Assembly: GCA_017893485.1 (NCBI GenBank)
Contig: CM030364.1
Span: 251,198,731 to 251,262,730, forward strand
From: Hemerocallis citrina
Taxonomy: Eukaryota; Streptophyta; Magnoliopsida; Asparagales; Asphodelaceae
Direction: 5' to 3'
Length of the DNA: 64,000 nucleotides
In this document: positions 10,395-21,084 of the stretch, piece by piece
How positions within the stretch are numbered: the stretch's first letter is position 1
Layout: every line of letters starts with the position of its first letter
Position numbers and translations under genes: made by a program
Notes under the pieces: model-generated
Database searches by the model: none
The model's input: the letters and a program-made list of their open reading frames with translations, nothing else
What the model was told of the DNA's origin: nothing

Positions 10395-10665
10395 CCAGTA
10401 GGTGGCTCGAGGTTCATGCCGAGCATCGAGCAAGGTGAACTTAAGAGAAAGCAAGTGGGTGACTCCAGGTTCATGCCGAGCGTCGAGCAAGGTGAACTTG
10501 AGAGAAAGCCAGTCGGTGGCTTGAGGATCATGCCGAGTATCGAGCGAGGTGAACTTGAGAGAAAGCCAGTAGTTGGCTCGAGGTTCATGTCAAGCGTCGA
10601 GCGAGGTGAACTTGACAGAAAGCCAGTAGGTGGCTCGAGGTTCATGCCGAGCGTCGAGCAGCTTG
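10395..10665 (-). repeat. 57-bp tandem array of element A (continued)
   Basis: Five further copies of the 57-base unit seen at 8611-9240, continuing across the TRIM insertion with the frame preserved. The last copy passes into the longer 164-base unit through 'gagcgtcgagcagcttgtag'. Confidence 0.88.
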
Positions 10666-11728
10666 TAGATAGCTAGCTGCCTGCTCGAAGTCAAAGCTGT
10701 GTGGTGAGGACGTAAGAGATTGAGAAATCCCTCATTAGTATAGGAGTCCAGGTCGAGTGGCATGGACTTGAGAGATTGAGGAATCCCTCGTTTGGTAGGC
10801 ACAGGTCATGTCAAGCGTCGAGCAGCTTGTAGAAAGCTGGCTACCTGCTTGAAGTCCAAGCCAAGTGGCGAGGACGTAAGAGATTGAGAACTCCCTTATT
10901 ATTATAGGAGTCTGGTCCGAGTGGCTTGGAATTGAGAGATTGAGGAATCCCTCGTTTGGTGGGCACAGGTCGTGCCGAGCATCGAGCAGCATGTAGAAAG
11001 CTGGCTGCCAGCTCGAAGTCCAAGCCGAGTGGCGATGACGTAAGAGATTGAGAAATCCCTTGTTAGTATAGGAGTCCAGGACGAGTGTCATGGACTTGAG
11101 AGATTAAGGAATCCCTCGTTGGTGGGCACAGGTCATGCCGAGCGTCGAGCAGCTTGAGGAAAGCTGGCTGCCTGCTCGAAGTCCAAGCCGAGTGGCAAGG
11201 GCGTAAGAGATTGAGGAATCCCTCGTTAGTATAGGAGTTTGGGGCGAGTGGCATGGACTTAAAAGATTGAGGAATCCCTCGTTTGGTGGGCATAGGTCGT
11301 GTCGAGCATCTAGCATCTTGTAGAAAGCTGGCTGCCTGCTCGAAGTCCAAGTCGAGTGGCGAGGACGTAAGAGATTGAGAAATCCCTTGTTAGTATAGGA
11401 GTCCAGGCCGAGTGGCATGGAATTGAGAGATTGAGGAATCTCTCGTTTGGTGGGCACAAGTCGTGCTGAGCGTCGAGCAGCTTGAGGAAAGCTGGCTGCC
11501 TGCTTGAAATCCAAGCCGAGTGGCGAAGACGTAAGAGATTGAGGAACCCCTCGTTAGTATAGGAGTCTGGGCCGAGTGGCATGGACTTGAGAGATTGAGG
11601 AATCCCTCGTTTGGTGGACACAGGTCGTGTCGAGCGTCAAGCAACCTTTAGAAAGCTGGCTGCGTGCTCGAAGTCCAAGCCGAGTGGTGAGGACGTAAGA
11701 GAATGAGAAATCCCTCGTTAGTATAGGA
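10666..11728 (-). repeat. ~164-bp tandem array of element A
   Basis: Six to seven copies of a unit of about 160-166 bases, recognisable by 'cagcttgtagaaagctggct' near 10660, 10821, 10987, 11149, 11311, 11477 and 11642. Each contains two sub-units ending 'ttgaggaatccctcgtttgg' and 'gagaaatccctcgttagtat'. The overlapping minus-strand open frames (60-136 codons) all derive from the repeat. Confidence 0.9.
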
Positions 11729-12661
11729 AAATGAAAATGAAAATTTCCATTATCTGAGCTTATATGTTGCTCTACTAATTCACTGTGCCCAACTAAATCT
11801 AAAATCCAATTGTTGTGCATATCCGGCATGTAATGATTTTGGCATACGTACCTAGAGCATCCTCAGTTCACAGTGAACCCATTTTGGGTAAAAAAACAAA
11901 CATGCCATGAAGACAATCAGATGCATGAAATCAGCTTCATTAACAGTAAAAGAAGATGAAATTTTCCAGTATCTAAGCATATATTTTTCTATTCATTCTT
12001 CATCCCAACTAAACCATTCATGTTAAGAAAATCAAGATGCATAATCTGAAAAACCATGTTTTTTTTGAAAAATAAGGGAAATCAAGAGATGATACCGAAG
12101 AGAGAGAGGGAGAGAGAGCGGGGCGACGAGCGCGGGGCGTAGGAGAGAGAGAGAGCGGGGCGATCGCCGATTCACCTCCAAATAGAGAGAGGGAAGAGGG
12201 AAATCGAAAATGATGAAGGGAAGAAGGGACGATTTCGAAAGGTCGAAGGCCGTCGAAGAGGACGAAGCGGCGGAGGCAAACGCGCGGGAAGTAGAGCGAG
12301 GAAGGAGGGAAATGAAGCGCCCCTTTCTTGTTTTTTTTTTTTGGGGTTTGGGAAAATGGCGAGCGAAAGATTAGGGTTCGCGGGTTTTATCGCAGCTTAT
12401 TCACCGGCGTTTCAATTAGACACGCCGGTGAATGTGCCCGTATATTCACCGGCGTTTATTATAAAAACGCCGATGAATAATACACTTCACCGGCGTTTTT
12501 AAATAAAACGCCGGTGAATACGAAGATTGGCCGGCGTTTTAAAGAGACCGCCGGTGTATAACCATCCCATCTGGCGCCCAAATCCTTTTCGCTCCCTACC
12601 CCAGCGCTACTAGTAAAACGCCGGGGAATATTCGCCGGTAAAACCAGTATCTTTTGTAGTG
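11729..12661. mobile_element. CACTA (En/Spm-type) transposon, one end only
   Basis: The right boundary is the inverted terminus: on the minus strand from 12661 it reads CACTACAAAAGATACTGG. The adjoining 260 bases hold at least eight copies of the subterminal motif CACCGGCGTTT in both orientations (near 12401, 12429, 12450, 12467, 12487, 12508, 12530 and 12551), the usual arrangement of transposase binding sites in CACTA ends. The 3 bases after it are GCA. No opposite CACTA terminus is visible; the array of element A ends abruptly at 11728, so the left side is truncated. No transposase coding region is recognised. 12080-12310 is GC-rich with GAGA repeats. Confidence 0.85.
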
Positions 12662-12664
12662 GCA

Positions 12665-13304
12665 GTCTGAAATTCCTGGGAATCTAGCATCTAGAATTTG
12701 AGAGGAGAACGGGGGTCGGCTTGGCTAGTGTGCCCGGCCGGATTGCGGTCCTCCCTCGTTTATGCGGGCGAGGCGATTCTCCATCTCTTGGAGGCGGTGG
12801 AGGACGGCTTCATTCTGCCGTGGTGGCTGGGATGAACCGTGAGACTCAGGACCCCTAATCTCTGCCAGCCTCGGGCCAACATTTTGTTGTTCGAGCCCAG
12901 GACCACCTTCGAGGGCTCGGATCTCGTTCCTGAAATCTTGGAACTCGGCTCTCATGACCAGAGATTGTTCGCCTTGACCACGCAAAGGTTTCCCATCCCT
13001 CAGGGAGCGGCTGCGGTTGTGCTCCCTGCTTTGGGATGGGAGAGTGCTTTGTGTCGGAGTTGGGTCGGAAGGGGCTGCCCAGCTCCTTGATCGGCTGAGC
13101 TGGTACCGAAGGTCATCTGCAGGCTGCCGGTGGTTGATGATATTTCGTAAATCATTGGCGATCGAGCGTGAAGCGCTCGGACCAGGTCCCTCTGTGCCAT
13201 TGACTGGTGGTCTATTAGATCCCTAAGTGTTCATACGGCTGTGAGAGGGATGGGGGGTCGGGACGATGTCCAGCGGTGAGGGCTCTTCTGCCTTTAGGAG
13301 CCAT
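12665..13304 (-). pseudogene. Element A gag, N-terminal part
   Basis: The minus-strand start at 13304 (MAPKGRRALTAGH) follows the primer site by about 55 bases, as in element B (MAPKAT...). The frame is broken by stops near 13225. A later open piece (12985-12725) contains EFQDFRNEIRALEGGPGLEQ and LQEMENRLARINEGGPQ, equivalent to EFQDFRKEI and LQEMEDCLDHFSDGGP of element B. This is the N-terminal, coiled-coil-prone part of a Tat-type Gag. The core capsid domain is absent; the CACTA end sits where it should continue. Not functional. Confidence 0.65.
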
Positions 13305-13357
13305 GGGAGGGCTCGGCTTCAGGAGAGGTCCGAGCTTAGGATTAAGTCAGTCTGTTC

Positions 13358-13375
13358 TCACAGACGGCACCAACC
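13358..13375 (-). promoter_or_regulatory. Primer-binding site of element A
   Basis: Immediately inside the 5' LTR, the minus strand reads TTGGTGCCGTCTGTGAGA. It is the same kind of site as TGGCGCCATCTGTGGGA in F and TTGGCGTCGTCTGTGGG in B. It would pair with the 3' end of a tRNA (TGG pairs with CCA) to prime minus-strand synthesis. The tRNA identity was not determined. Confidence 0.75.
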
Positions 13376-13841
13376 TAATGCTGCTTGTTTTTGGTGGGGG
13401 AGCGACAGGTGTGAGTTCTTGTAATTTGTAAAGGGGAAGGGACGGATCTTGAGTGCGGCTTGGGTCTGTTCCTGGAGGTCGGCTCGGAAGAGAAGCTAGT
13501 GACCGGACGATCGGGGTACCTGCAAAAGGCCTTGGAACACCGGGAGAAATCCCAGCAACAGGCTCTCCGACGATCTAGCTAGTAAGTCACCGGAAAAGAG
13601 ACTGGACAGCTAGGGTTCAGGTGGAAAATTTGAGATTACCTTGGGCAAGGAAGAGGGGGCCTGGTATTTATAGACAGAGGCAAACGGGTATCTAACCCTA
13701 ATGGGCCGGGTTAGATACGTTTTTCTGTAGGCCTGAAGTGGTAGAAGGCTCGTTGGACCTGTTGATCTGATGATCTAGGATGAGCAAAATGTGAAGAGAT
13801 CCGACGGCCCTAATTGGGCCATGTCATCTAAACCCACATCA
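13376..13841 (-). mobile_element. 5' LTR of element A
   Basis: Plus-strand text runs 'taatgctgcttg' to 'aacccacatca'. It matches 5041-5526 except for an internal duplication and scattered, mostly transition, changes. The minus-strand TATA box (tataaatacc) lies at about 13665. It defines the transcription start of this minus-strand element, with the primer site directly inside. Confidence 0.8.
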
Positions 13842-13846
13842 GCTGG

Positions 13847-14334
13847 CTTACTGGTGGCTTGTTGGTATATGTAGTTAGGGTGATTATAGATGGATATAGG
13901 ATCCTGCTTTGACAACATTTTAACAATATGCACGAAAAACAAAATATATGTCCATCTTAAGATTTTTCATATTCGGTTTATGAATGTTTTTTTAAAGTTG
14001 AAAAAACATACACATTTGTTATCATAAAGCAAACGTTATCTGATAACATGATGTTTATGTTATCAAGTCAAATACAAGATAGGAATTACTTAAAACAAAT
14101 TTCTTGCTGCTATGTTTGTTCTTGATGGACAACCAAATACAATATAGAAGGAAGAAATATTGCCAGAGGGGGTTTGTTAGGAAATTCTGAAATTCGTTCA
14201 AACATAACGGTGAAGTTGGAAAGCTTACAGCTAACTTTTCAAATTTCAATATGCAGCACTAGCAGTCAACATTTGTAGATAATATATATTATTTGTTTCA
14301 TTGTCTTGGCCTCCAAACAAATAATAAAATAAGA
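13847..14334. other. Unassigned AT-rich sequence
   Basis: No coding exon, tRNA or transposon terminus recognised. It is the right flank of element A and probably pre-insertion host sequence. Confidence 0.4.
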
Positions 14335-15140
14335 ATAATGCTACAATCACTATTTTCTCTACTATCTTTCTCTTTCTTAGTTATCTTAAGTGGCATGCTA
14401 TTGAAAATTTCTACCACCTTCTCTATAATAACCTTTAAGATTTTTAACATGTATCCCCCTAACAAATAAGTTAATATCATATATGCCCCTCACAAATATG
14501 TATTTTCAGATTTGTCCCCAACAATATATGCCACATTTCTTAATTACCCCTCTAGTTAAAAAAAAAACTCAAAATGAAGGAGAATTTTCAATTTTTTTTA
14601 ATGGACTTGATGAAAAATGACTGAAATATTCTCTTCTTTACCATTCAAATTTTATCTTCTTCATCCTTGTAAATCCCAAGCAATTGTTAATCCAACCGAG
14701 GCTCATTAACTTGTCTCAAATTTTCTTTATTTTTTCAAGAAATGGACATACTAACAGTGCATATTTGAAAACTACATATTCTTCCTTACGTTACATCTTC
14801 AAATTTGTCATAAATCTTGTTTTTAACGATATATTATAAGCTTCCTCATTTATTTTCCTTGAAACTCTTTTAAAAAAAATTCTCATTTGGTTGTCTAATC
14901 TGATCTTTTAATTGATTTCTATTTGTCTCGTAAGGGTAAAATCATGGTTAACTTAACATAGCGGTAAATATGAAATAAAGTCCAAATTATTAGGGACATA
15001 TATGAAAATATACATTTGTAAGGGGTATATATGATATTATCATATTTGGTAGGGGTATACATGTTAAAAACCCTAACCTTTACTAGTAGTGTGTCAACTA
15101 AGGTAGTGAAGAAAAAGGTAGTGGGTGTAACATTACTCAT
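14335..15140. mobile_element. Non-autonomous DNA element with ~200-bp terminal inverted repeats
   Basis: The left ~200 bases ('aataatgctacaatcac' ... 'aacatgtatccccctaac' ... 'atatcatatatgcccctcac') recur reversed at the right end (about 14930-15140), with substitutions and indels. The middle has no coding sequence. Long TIRs and about 800 bp total suggest a Mutator-like or foldback element. A possible target duplication is 'taaaataag'/'taaataaag' (imperfect), so the superfamily is not settled. Confidence 0.65.
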
Positions 15141-15157
15141 TAAATAAAGGGAGTAGG

Positions 15158-15540
15158 CAGGGTCGGCCCCCCAATGGAGGTAGGGGAGGCGGCTGCCTCG
15201 AGCCCCCAAAATTTTTGTAATTTTAGGGGTCCCCAAAAACATTTTCTTGTATTGATATATACCTATTTTGCACGTAATATTTTTTTAGGGGCCTTCAAAT
15301 TTAATTTTTTAGGGTTTTTGTTTTTAAAATTAGTACTTTGGCCAGCTTTTTTTAGTTGGGCTAGGGTTTGTATGGAGTTTTTTTCCTCAAATTCCTAAAT
15401 AACCATCTATTTCTTTATATATATCGGTTCTTAAGAATTGTATAAAAAAGTTTCTTTAACAGTTTTTTTTAAAAATAAATTTTGTATGGGGGCTCCATTT
15501 CGGGAGTTCACCTTGGGCCCCCGTAAACTCAGGCTCCCTG
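15158..15540. mobile_element. hAT-type MITE (383 bp)
   Basis: It starts CAGGGTCGGCCCCC and its other end, read reversed, starts CAGGGAGCC, the CAGGG terminus common in hAT elements. The flanking 8-mers GGAGTAGG (15150-15157) and TGAGTAGG (15541-15548) match at seven of eight bases, the right length for an hAT target duplication. No transposase. The short TIRs are only partly conserved. Confidence 0.7.
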
Positions 15541-15957
15541 TGAGTAGGGTAAGCATTTTTTCACATTTTATAAATGCATCGAGTTTTATTTTGTGAGTCA
15601 CCGTTAAAATGGAGGAAATCAGTAAGTAGTTTATTTGTATTCGTAATAAAACATCGAGAATTTTGCAAAAACTCACGTAAATTAGTGAGGTTCACCTTCA
15701 AACTAACAAATATTAAATCAAGAAACTTTGTATGTTTCTCCCGTCCACATGGACATGTGCCTAATTTCTAAAAGAGTTTTGAATTTTATTTTATTTGGGC
15801 AAAAGAATAAGAATCGGACCTTCTTCGACCATCTTTTTTTTTTCTTCATTTTTTGTCTTATTATTTTGTAACTCAATTTTGGCTTTCCAAATAGCCCATA
15901 AGCATAGAATGACAAAAAATACTTTGATTTGATAGTTGAAATGCATGTTTATAGAAA
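15541..15957. other. Unassigned AT-rich sequence
   Basis: Nothing recognised. It includes a T-run near 15835. Short open frames on both strands show no family motif. Confidence 0.4.
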
Positions 15958-16335
15958 AATGCTAACTGTACTACTATTTTTGTACTTCTTATACATTACT
16001 AAACTTTAAAAAAAGAGCTCATGTAAAACACGTTTGCATTAATTGTTTGTGGGTATATGTATATATCATTCTTTAGTCTAGTGGTAGCAAAGTAGTACAA
16101 TAGAAGTGATACAATTAACATTACTCAATGTTTATTAATCACTCAAAAAGTAATAAGTTAATAACATATTTACACTATATATGTAGTTCTTTTGGTGTTT
16201 GGATTGACAAATGACATTTATAGATAGATATTCATGTTTTAAGTTACATATGACATATTCTGACAGTCCAACTGACATGTAAGCAGGTGATGCATCCAGT
16301 AACATGAAAAATGGTGAATGGAATGACATGTGAAT
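15958..16335. repeat. ~380-bp repeat, copy 1
   Basis: It matches 16745-17130 through 'gctaactgtactactat', 'taataacatatttac', 'gatagatattcatgt', 'catattctgacagt' and 'atgtaagca.gtgatg'. The first ~160 bases have inverted ends ('atgctaactgtactac' against 'atacaattaacat'), so a small MITE may be part of the repeat. Visual identity is about 75-85%. Confidence 0.75.
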
Positions 16336-16744
16336 TTTAGTTAGCCAAAAAGTTAAAAATGCACAAAATTTGTAACACCTCTAAGGATTGGAAAGGTACT
16401 AGAACGTAATTGGGAAGCTACCATATATAAAATTTAATATGAAAGCCAAAAGAGAGGCTTCCGTTCATTCAAATGGGTTATGAGAAGGAGAGAAAACTGA
16501 CTGGTATAAGATTCTTGAGGAAATGATAAGCCATGCGATTTGGTTAATGCATATTGATATGGGCTTGGAGGAAAGGGGTGTCTGTCTGAGCTATAACGCA
16601 ATATGTATAGGATTGTAAGTTGAAAGAGAAGTTTGATAGTTGTCTACAAACATCTACACAAAGCATGAATCTACTAAGCAAGGGGTTTTCACGTCACATT
16701 CGAGGAGACAATGAATATTGGACTATAGATGAGTTTATTCAAAG

Positions 16745-17130
16745 GGCTAACTGTACTACTATTTTGTACTATTTTTGTACTACTTATAGATTATAAAATT
16801 AAAGAAGGTGTAGCCCATGTTAAATATTTTTACTTTAATTACTTGCGGACATCACATTTTTGAGTCTAGTAGTACCAAAGGAGTAAAAAAATAAAAGTAG
16901 TACAATTAGCATTAAGCCATATTTATCAGTCACTCAAACATTCATAAATTAATAACATATTTACGCTACATATGTCATTCTTCTGGTATTTACATAATTA
17001 CATTGTCAAGTGATATTTATGGATAGATATTCATGTGTGAAGTGACATATAACATATTCTGACAGTTCAACTGATATGTAAGCAAGTGATGAAGCAAATG
17101 ACAAGAAAAATAATGAATGACATAACATGT
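16745..17130. repeat. ~385-bp repeat, copy 2
   Basis: Second copy of the repeat at 15958-16335, in the same orientation, about 400 bases downstream. Its first 170 bases also have inverted ends ('ggctaactgtactact' against 'agtagtacaattagcatt'). The intervening 16336-16744 is unique AT-rich DNA with no gene seen. Confidence 0.75.
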
Positions 17131-17400
17131 AAACTCTTATTAGTTGGTTGGTGACCAGTTTAACAAGCTTGCCATTAGACCAAACATTTACAAATGATTC
17201 TCTCCATTATTCTAATATTGCACATGGTAGTAGCAAAGATAAACTCGAATATATAAAGTTTAAGTGAATTTGGGATAGCAAATAATAAAATAGTAAATGA
17301 TCGACTAATAGAAGTCAACGCTTCACCAACTTTCGCGCTTAAACTTTCTCAAAATTTGTTCTTTTTTAAGCTTAAAAAATTCTTTCTAATGACCTTTCAT

Positions 17401-17638
17401 GAACATGATTGTTTACTCACAACAGCTTTTGAATTCTAATACACCCAATGATAATTAATTTTCTCCAATAAGTTTATATTAGCTTGAGTTTTGCAATGCA
17501 TAGAGTACATTTTAATTTGAAATATGCAGTGCATGAAATACAAATATAATCAATGGAGCTTCTAGCTGCTCACCCAATTTCCAAACCAAGCAAAAGAAGC
17601 TGATGCCTGTTGTTACGCTATCAAACTTGCAATACTTA
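17401..17638. repeat. Copy 2 of the 1836-2328 duplication (LINE-free)
   Basis: It starts 'gaacatgatt' as does copy 1 and ends 'aacttgcaatactt'. It lacks the LINE present in copy 1 and so records the pre-insertion state. A 4-base insertion ('taat') near 17457 and a few substitutions distinguish the copies. Confidence 0.85.
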
Positions 17639-17824
17639 AAGAATTCATGAATTATTTCAGTTTCCCCCATTTCGTTGAATCTTTAAAAAGATATGCATAT
17701 AATACTTCTTTATTATTTCTTTAAAAAATTTGATAGTCTATTATTTATTTATTTATTTACTTAAATTCATTTGCAGATCTCGAGCCCAAGGAGGATGTTC
17801 AATGAGAGTGGGCACTAGTTGAGT

Positions 17825-18717
17825 TAAGGCCGGCCCTGGGCCTGTGCAACCTCAGTTAAAATGAAGGCCCAAAATTTCTTCATCTTCTATTATTCCTATT
17901 TGTCAGCAATCTCCTCCTTATATTTTGTAACTGTTTTTCAATCTCTACTTATCAATATATATATTTTCTGTGAAGTAGGATAACCCTACCTTTTACCAGT
18001 CAAAAAGACAAAATTGCCCAGTTATAATGAAGCCCCAAAAGTTTGCTTTAACTGAAAAATCTTTTGATCTGCTAAAAAAAACCTCTTCATCTTCCTAGTT
18101 CATAAATCCTAATCATACTGATTTTATTAATCAGAGCGCCCCAAGAAATCCACCTCTCTCTCTCTCTCTCATACTCTCTCTCTCTTGTAGAATCTAGTGG
18201 CTGCAGGCTGCCGCCGGTGCTTTTGGTTGATTTCATCCTCATCTAGGTAACCAGGTTCATTCATGATTCATTCTCATCTTATTTTATTTTTCCATTGTTA
18301 TCTGTTCATGCCTCACGGCTGAGTCAGCAGACTGGCTGTTCATGGCTGGTTTCATACTTTGATTCTCATCTTAGTTGTTAATGATTAGATGTGAGACTAA
18401 TATGTGGCCTCTTTTTGAATATTTTTCTAAGAACATATTTACCTTATAGATTCTTCTACTTGACTACTTCATCTACATAGACAGATAGATTGATATTTCA
18501 TGTGATCATTGTGATGGATCTTATCTACTATCTAGTTTCTGTTGTTTAATTTCTTTCCACTCTTTGTTCACATAAAATGATCCCAAATTAATATCTTTTG
18601 TACTTTCAGTTTTCATGGATCATGGATGCAAGGATTCTCTGATCTCATTTGTTGATGCTAAGACGGTAAGACCCATGAAATAATACTTCTCAATTTTCTC
18701 TTGATTTACAGTGCAAG
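17825..18717 (+). mobile_element. E1 5' terminus, leader exons and introns
   Basis: After the terminus come a CT-rich leader (18150-18185) and 'ctag/gtaacc', a plausible exon-intron junction at about 18246. A small exon-like piece ends 'aagacg/gtaaga' near 18665, and the intron tail 'ttctcttgatttacag/tgcaag' ends at 18717. E2 carries the same junction (minus strand, about 35945-35917, 'ttctcttgatttgcag/tgcagg') followed by a further intron and then its ATG. So 18717 is an internal point of E1 where E2 begins. Confidence 0.6.
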
Positions 18718-20417
18718 CAGGGCCGGTCCTAAGATTTTTAGGCCTTTGTGCAGAAAAAAAATATTTGGGCCTTCTTTACATATTCCAATACTAATTTTAG
18801 TATTAGATTGGTTTTGATGTCGTGCGCGCGTGTGTGTGTGTATAATACGAATTGAATTCAATACAACAACAAAAAGTATCATTTTAAAAAATGATCGTGT
18901 CACATGTTTAGATGCAAAATCAATAATTATGGTACTCATATCATTTTTTCTAAAAAAACCAGTTTCAATATATATTAAAGCTAGTCAATTTAGTCTTTCT
19001 TGTGACATTATCGATCTGAGATAAGATTTCAATAATATTAATTTGGAAAAACTTTTTTCTGCAGACACAACAGTAACAAGTATAATCAATAATATTCCAT
19101 AAGCAATGAATGCATTAGCAAAATAGTCTTGCATTTTAAAAAAGTTTAGTATATCAATAGCTGTCTTTATTTCTTTTGGTAAAATCTCTCGTTAAATTTT
19201 TATTTCTCCAAATAAATCTTTTTCGTCAAGATCAGAAAACATTTCATGTTTTTGAACAAATTCAAGATGGTCGCAACATGTTTTCAATTGGGTATCTTCT
19301 AATGAATTTAACTTATCTGAGCTAAATAAAAATCCAAAGATATCTTCATATGCTTTATATTGATCAAACCTTTTCTTAAGTGAACCAATAGCTCGGTCTA
19401 CAATATAATAAAAATAATTAATTTTAAAAGATTCTTTAGACGATTGTTTTGGGCTTGTTATCAGCATTCTCATCAAAATGTTTTTTCCTACGAATTTGAC
19501 ATTTTTCATGAAACACAGGTTCAACTTCCATTTCAATAACAATTTGTGTAGCTACAATCATGGCTTGTTTGAGTCTAGTCTCTTTAAAATTTTCAAAAAA
19601 TTTGATCAACCCTTATACTTGTTCAATAGCAACATTAATAAGCATGTCTTCAGACTGGAAATTTTTTCTGACTAAGTTGACAGCAAACAATATTTCATAC
19701 CAAATAACCATGGCTAATAAAAACTCAAAATCTCCAAGTTCATGTTTTGCTAAAGATTTAGCCTCACTCTTTGTTTAAGACTCATTATCAGTTTCTGCTA
19801 ATTTAAGTAAAGCTTATCTAATTTCAGGAGCTTGGAACCTAATTGCTTTAACACATTGTACACGACTTTCTCATCATGTGGCAGACGACGACTTAACAGT
19901 TAAACCATTTACGTTATTTTTAAAAAATTTCCATGCTTTATAGAATTAGCAAACAATGTATAAATACGGTTTACTACTCCAAAAAAAATCTGGTGCTTTC
20001 ACGCAACAGTTTGCCATATCAAAAAGTGTTAAATTAAGACTATGAGAACCACATGGGGTGTAAAATGCTCTAGGGTTTATATCTAAGAGTTTTTTTGTAC
20101 TCCTTGATGTTTTCCTTTCATATTAGACCCGTTATCATATCCTTGACCTCGTATGTCATCAATATTAAGATCAAGAGTTTTTAGCATATTTTGTTATTCT
20201 ACAAAAATTCCTTGTCCAGTTGTGTCATTCACTTGTAAAAATTATATAAAATACTCTGCTACTTTTATTGGACATATAGAAACATCTACACAACGTACTA
20301 TCAAAGACATTTGCTCCTGATGACTTGCATCAGGAGTACAAGTATTACTGAAAAATATTTTGATTCTTTAATTTTTTGAATGATTGCACTTTTTATTTCA
20401 CTAGCTAACATACTAAT

Positions 20418-21013
20418 TGACATGGCTAAAAATGGGGTTAAATCGGAACCGTCCAAATCAAGAACAAATTTCTTAAAGCCTAGGGGTAAAATGGTAATTT
20501 TGCCTACCAATGGGTCTGAAGCGGGTACTGGATCTCCTTCTTGGAAACCCACTAACCTGCGAACGGATCCACCTCAACTGGGTGCAGGTTTCAACCCGCA
20601 ACAAACCCGGTCCAGAAAGGATAGAATTAGGGTTTCTGATTAATCCTAATCAACAGCCCTGATTCATATCTATCCCTTCACTGGGAATTAGGGATTACAT
20701 TCCTTATCTAACCACAGGGATTACATTCCTAATCTGATCCCAGCGGCACCTATAAATACCCCCCATCCATCTCCATTAAGAGGTAATCAATCTTTTGCCA
20801 GTTTTTGCGCCCTTTCATAACCACTTCTGATTACTGACTTGGGCGTCGGAGGGTGCGTCGCCGGGAACAACCCCAGTGTCTCGCACTTTTTGCAGGTGAA
20901 CGGCGGGAGACAGCGTCAAACTCCGGCGGAACAGGTAAAAGGTTTGTTATTCAGTTTTCCTAAGGATCCACAAATACTATCTGTTTACCCCCACACCAGA
21001 TTCAGCGGCAACA
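20418..21013 (+). mobile_element. 5' LTR of element F
   Basis: 596 bases from TGACATGGCTAAAAATGG to CAGCGGCAACA. TATA box 'tataaatacc' at about 20751-20760. The region 'tgacttgggcgtcggagggt' with 'cgccgggaacaacccc' and 'ctttttgcaggt' is shared with the G LTR. TG...CA ends are intact here, while the 3' LTR ends CAAGA (one change). Confidence 0.93.
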
Positions 21014-21016
21014 GAT

Positions 21017-21034
21017 TGGCGCCATCTGTGGGAA
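21017..21034 (+). promoter_or_regulatory. Primer-binding site of element F
   Basis: TGGCGCCATCTGTGGGAA begins three bases inside the 5' LTR. The leading TGG pairs with a tRNA 3' CCA. The motif is the common type in Tat elements and matches A and B in form. Confidence 0.85.
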
Positions 21035-21084
21035 ACAACGAATAGCAGCCTTCCCTCTTCCCGTTGGTCGGATCTTCTCCAGCC

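Larger units (their letters stand above)
5041..13841 (-). mobile_element. Element A: non-autonomous Tat-like Ty3/gypsy element, minus strand, with three nested insertions
   Basis: Two related LTRs (5041-5526 and 13376-13841), both in minus orientation, enclose a primer site, a short gag piece and GCCGAGC-rich arrays, but no protease, RT, RNase H or integrase. Order on the minus strand: 5' LTR, PBS, gag N-terminus, CACTA insert, arrays, TRIM insert, arrays, solo-LTR insert, array, polypurine tract, 3' LTR. Removing the inserts leaves roughly 4 kb. Candidate TSD is GCGGG (5036-5040) against GCTGG (13842-13846), one mismatch, which fits an old insertion. It is related to element B. Confidence 0.75.

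Noticed and set aside
8611..11728. Possible CRISPR-like array (regular repeats)
   Set aside because: Units are contiguous tandem repeats without unique spacers, in a plant retroelement.
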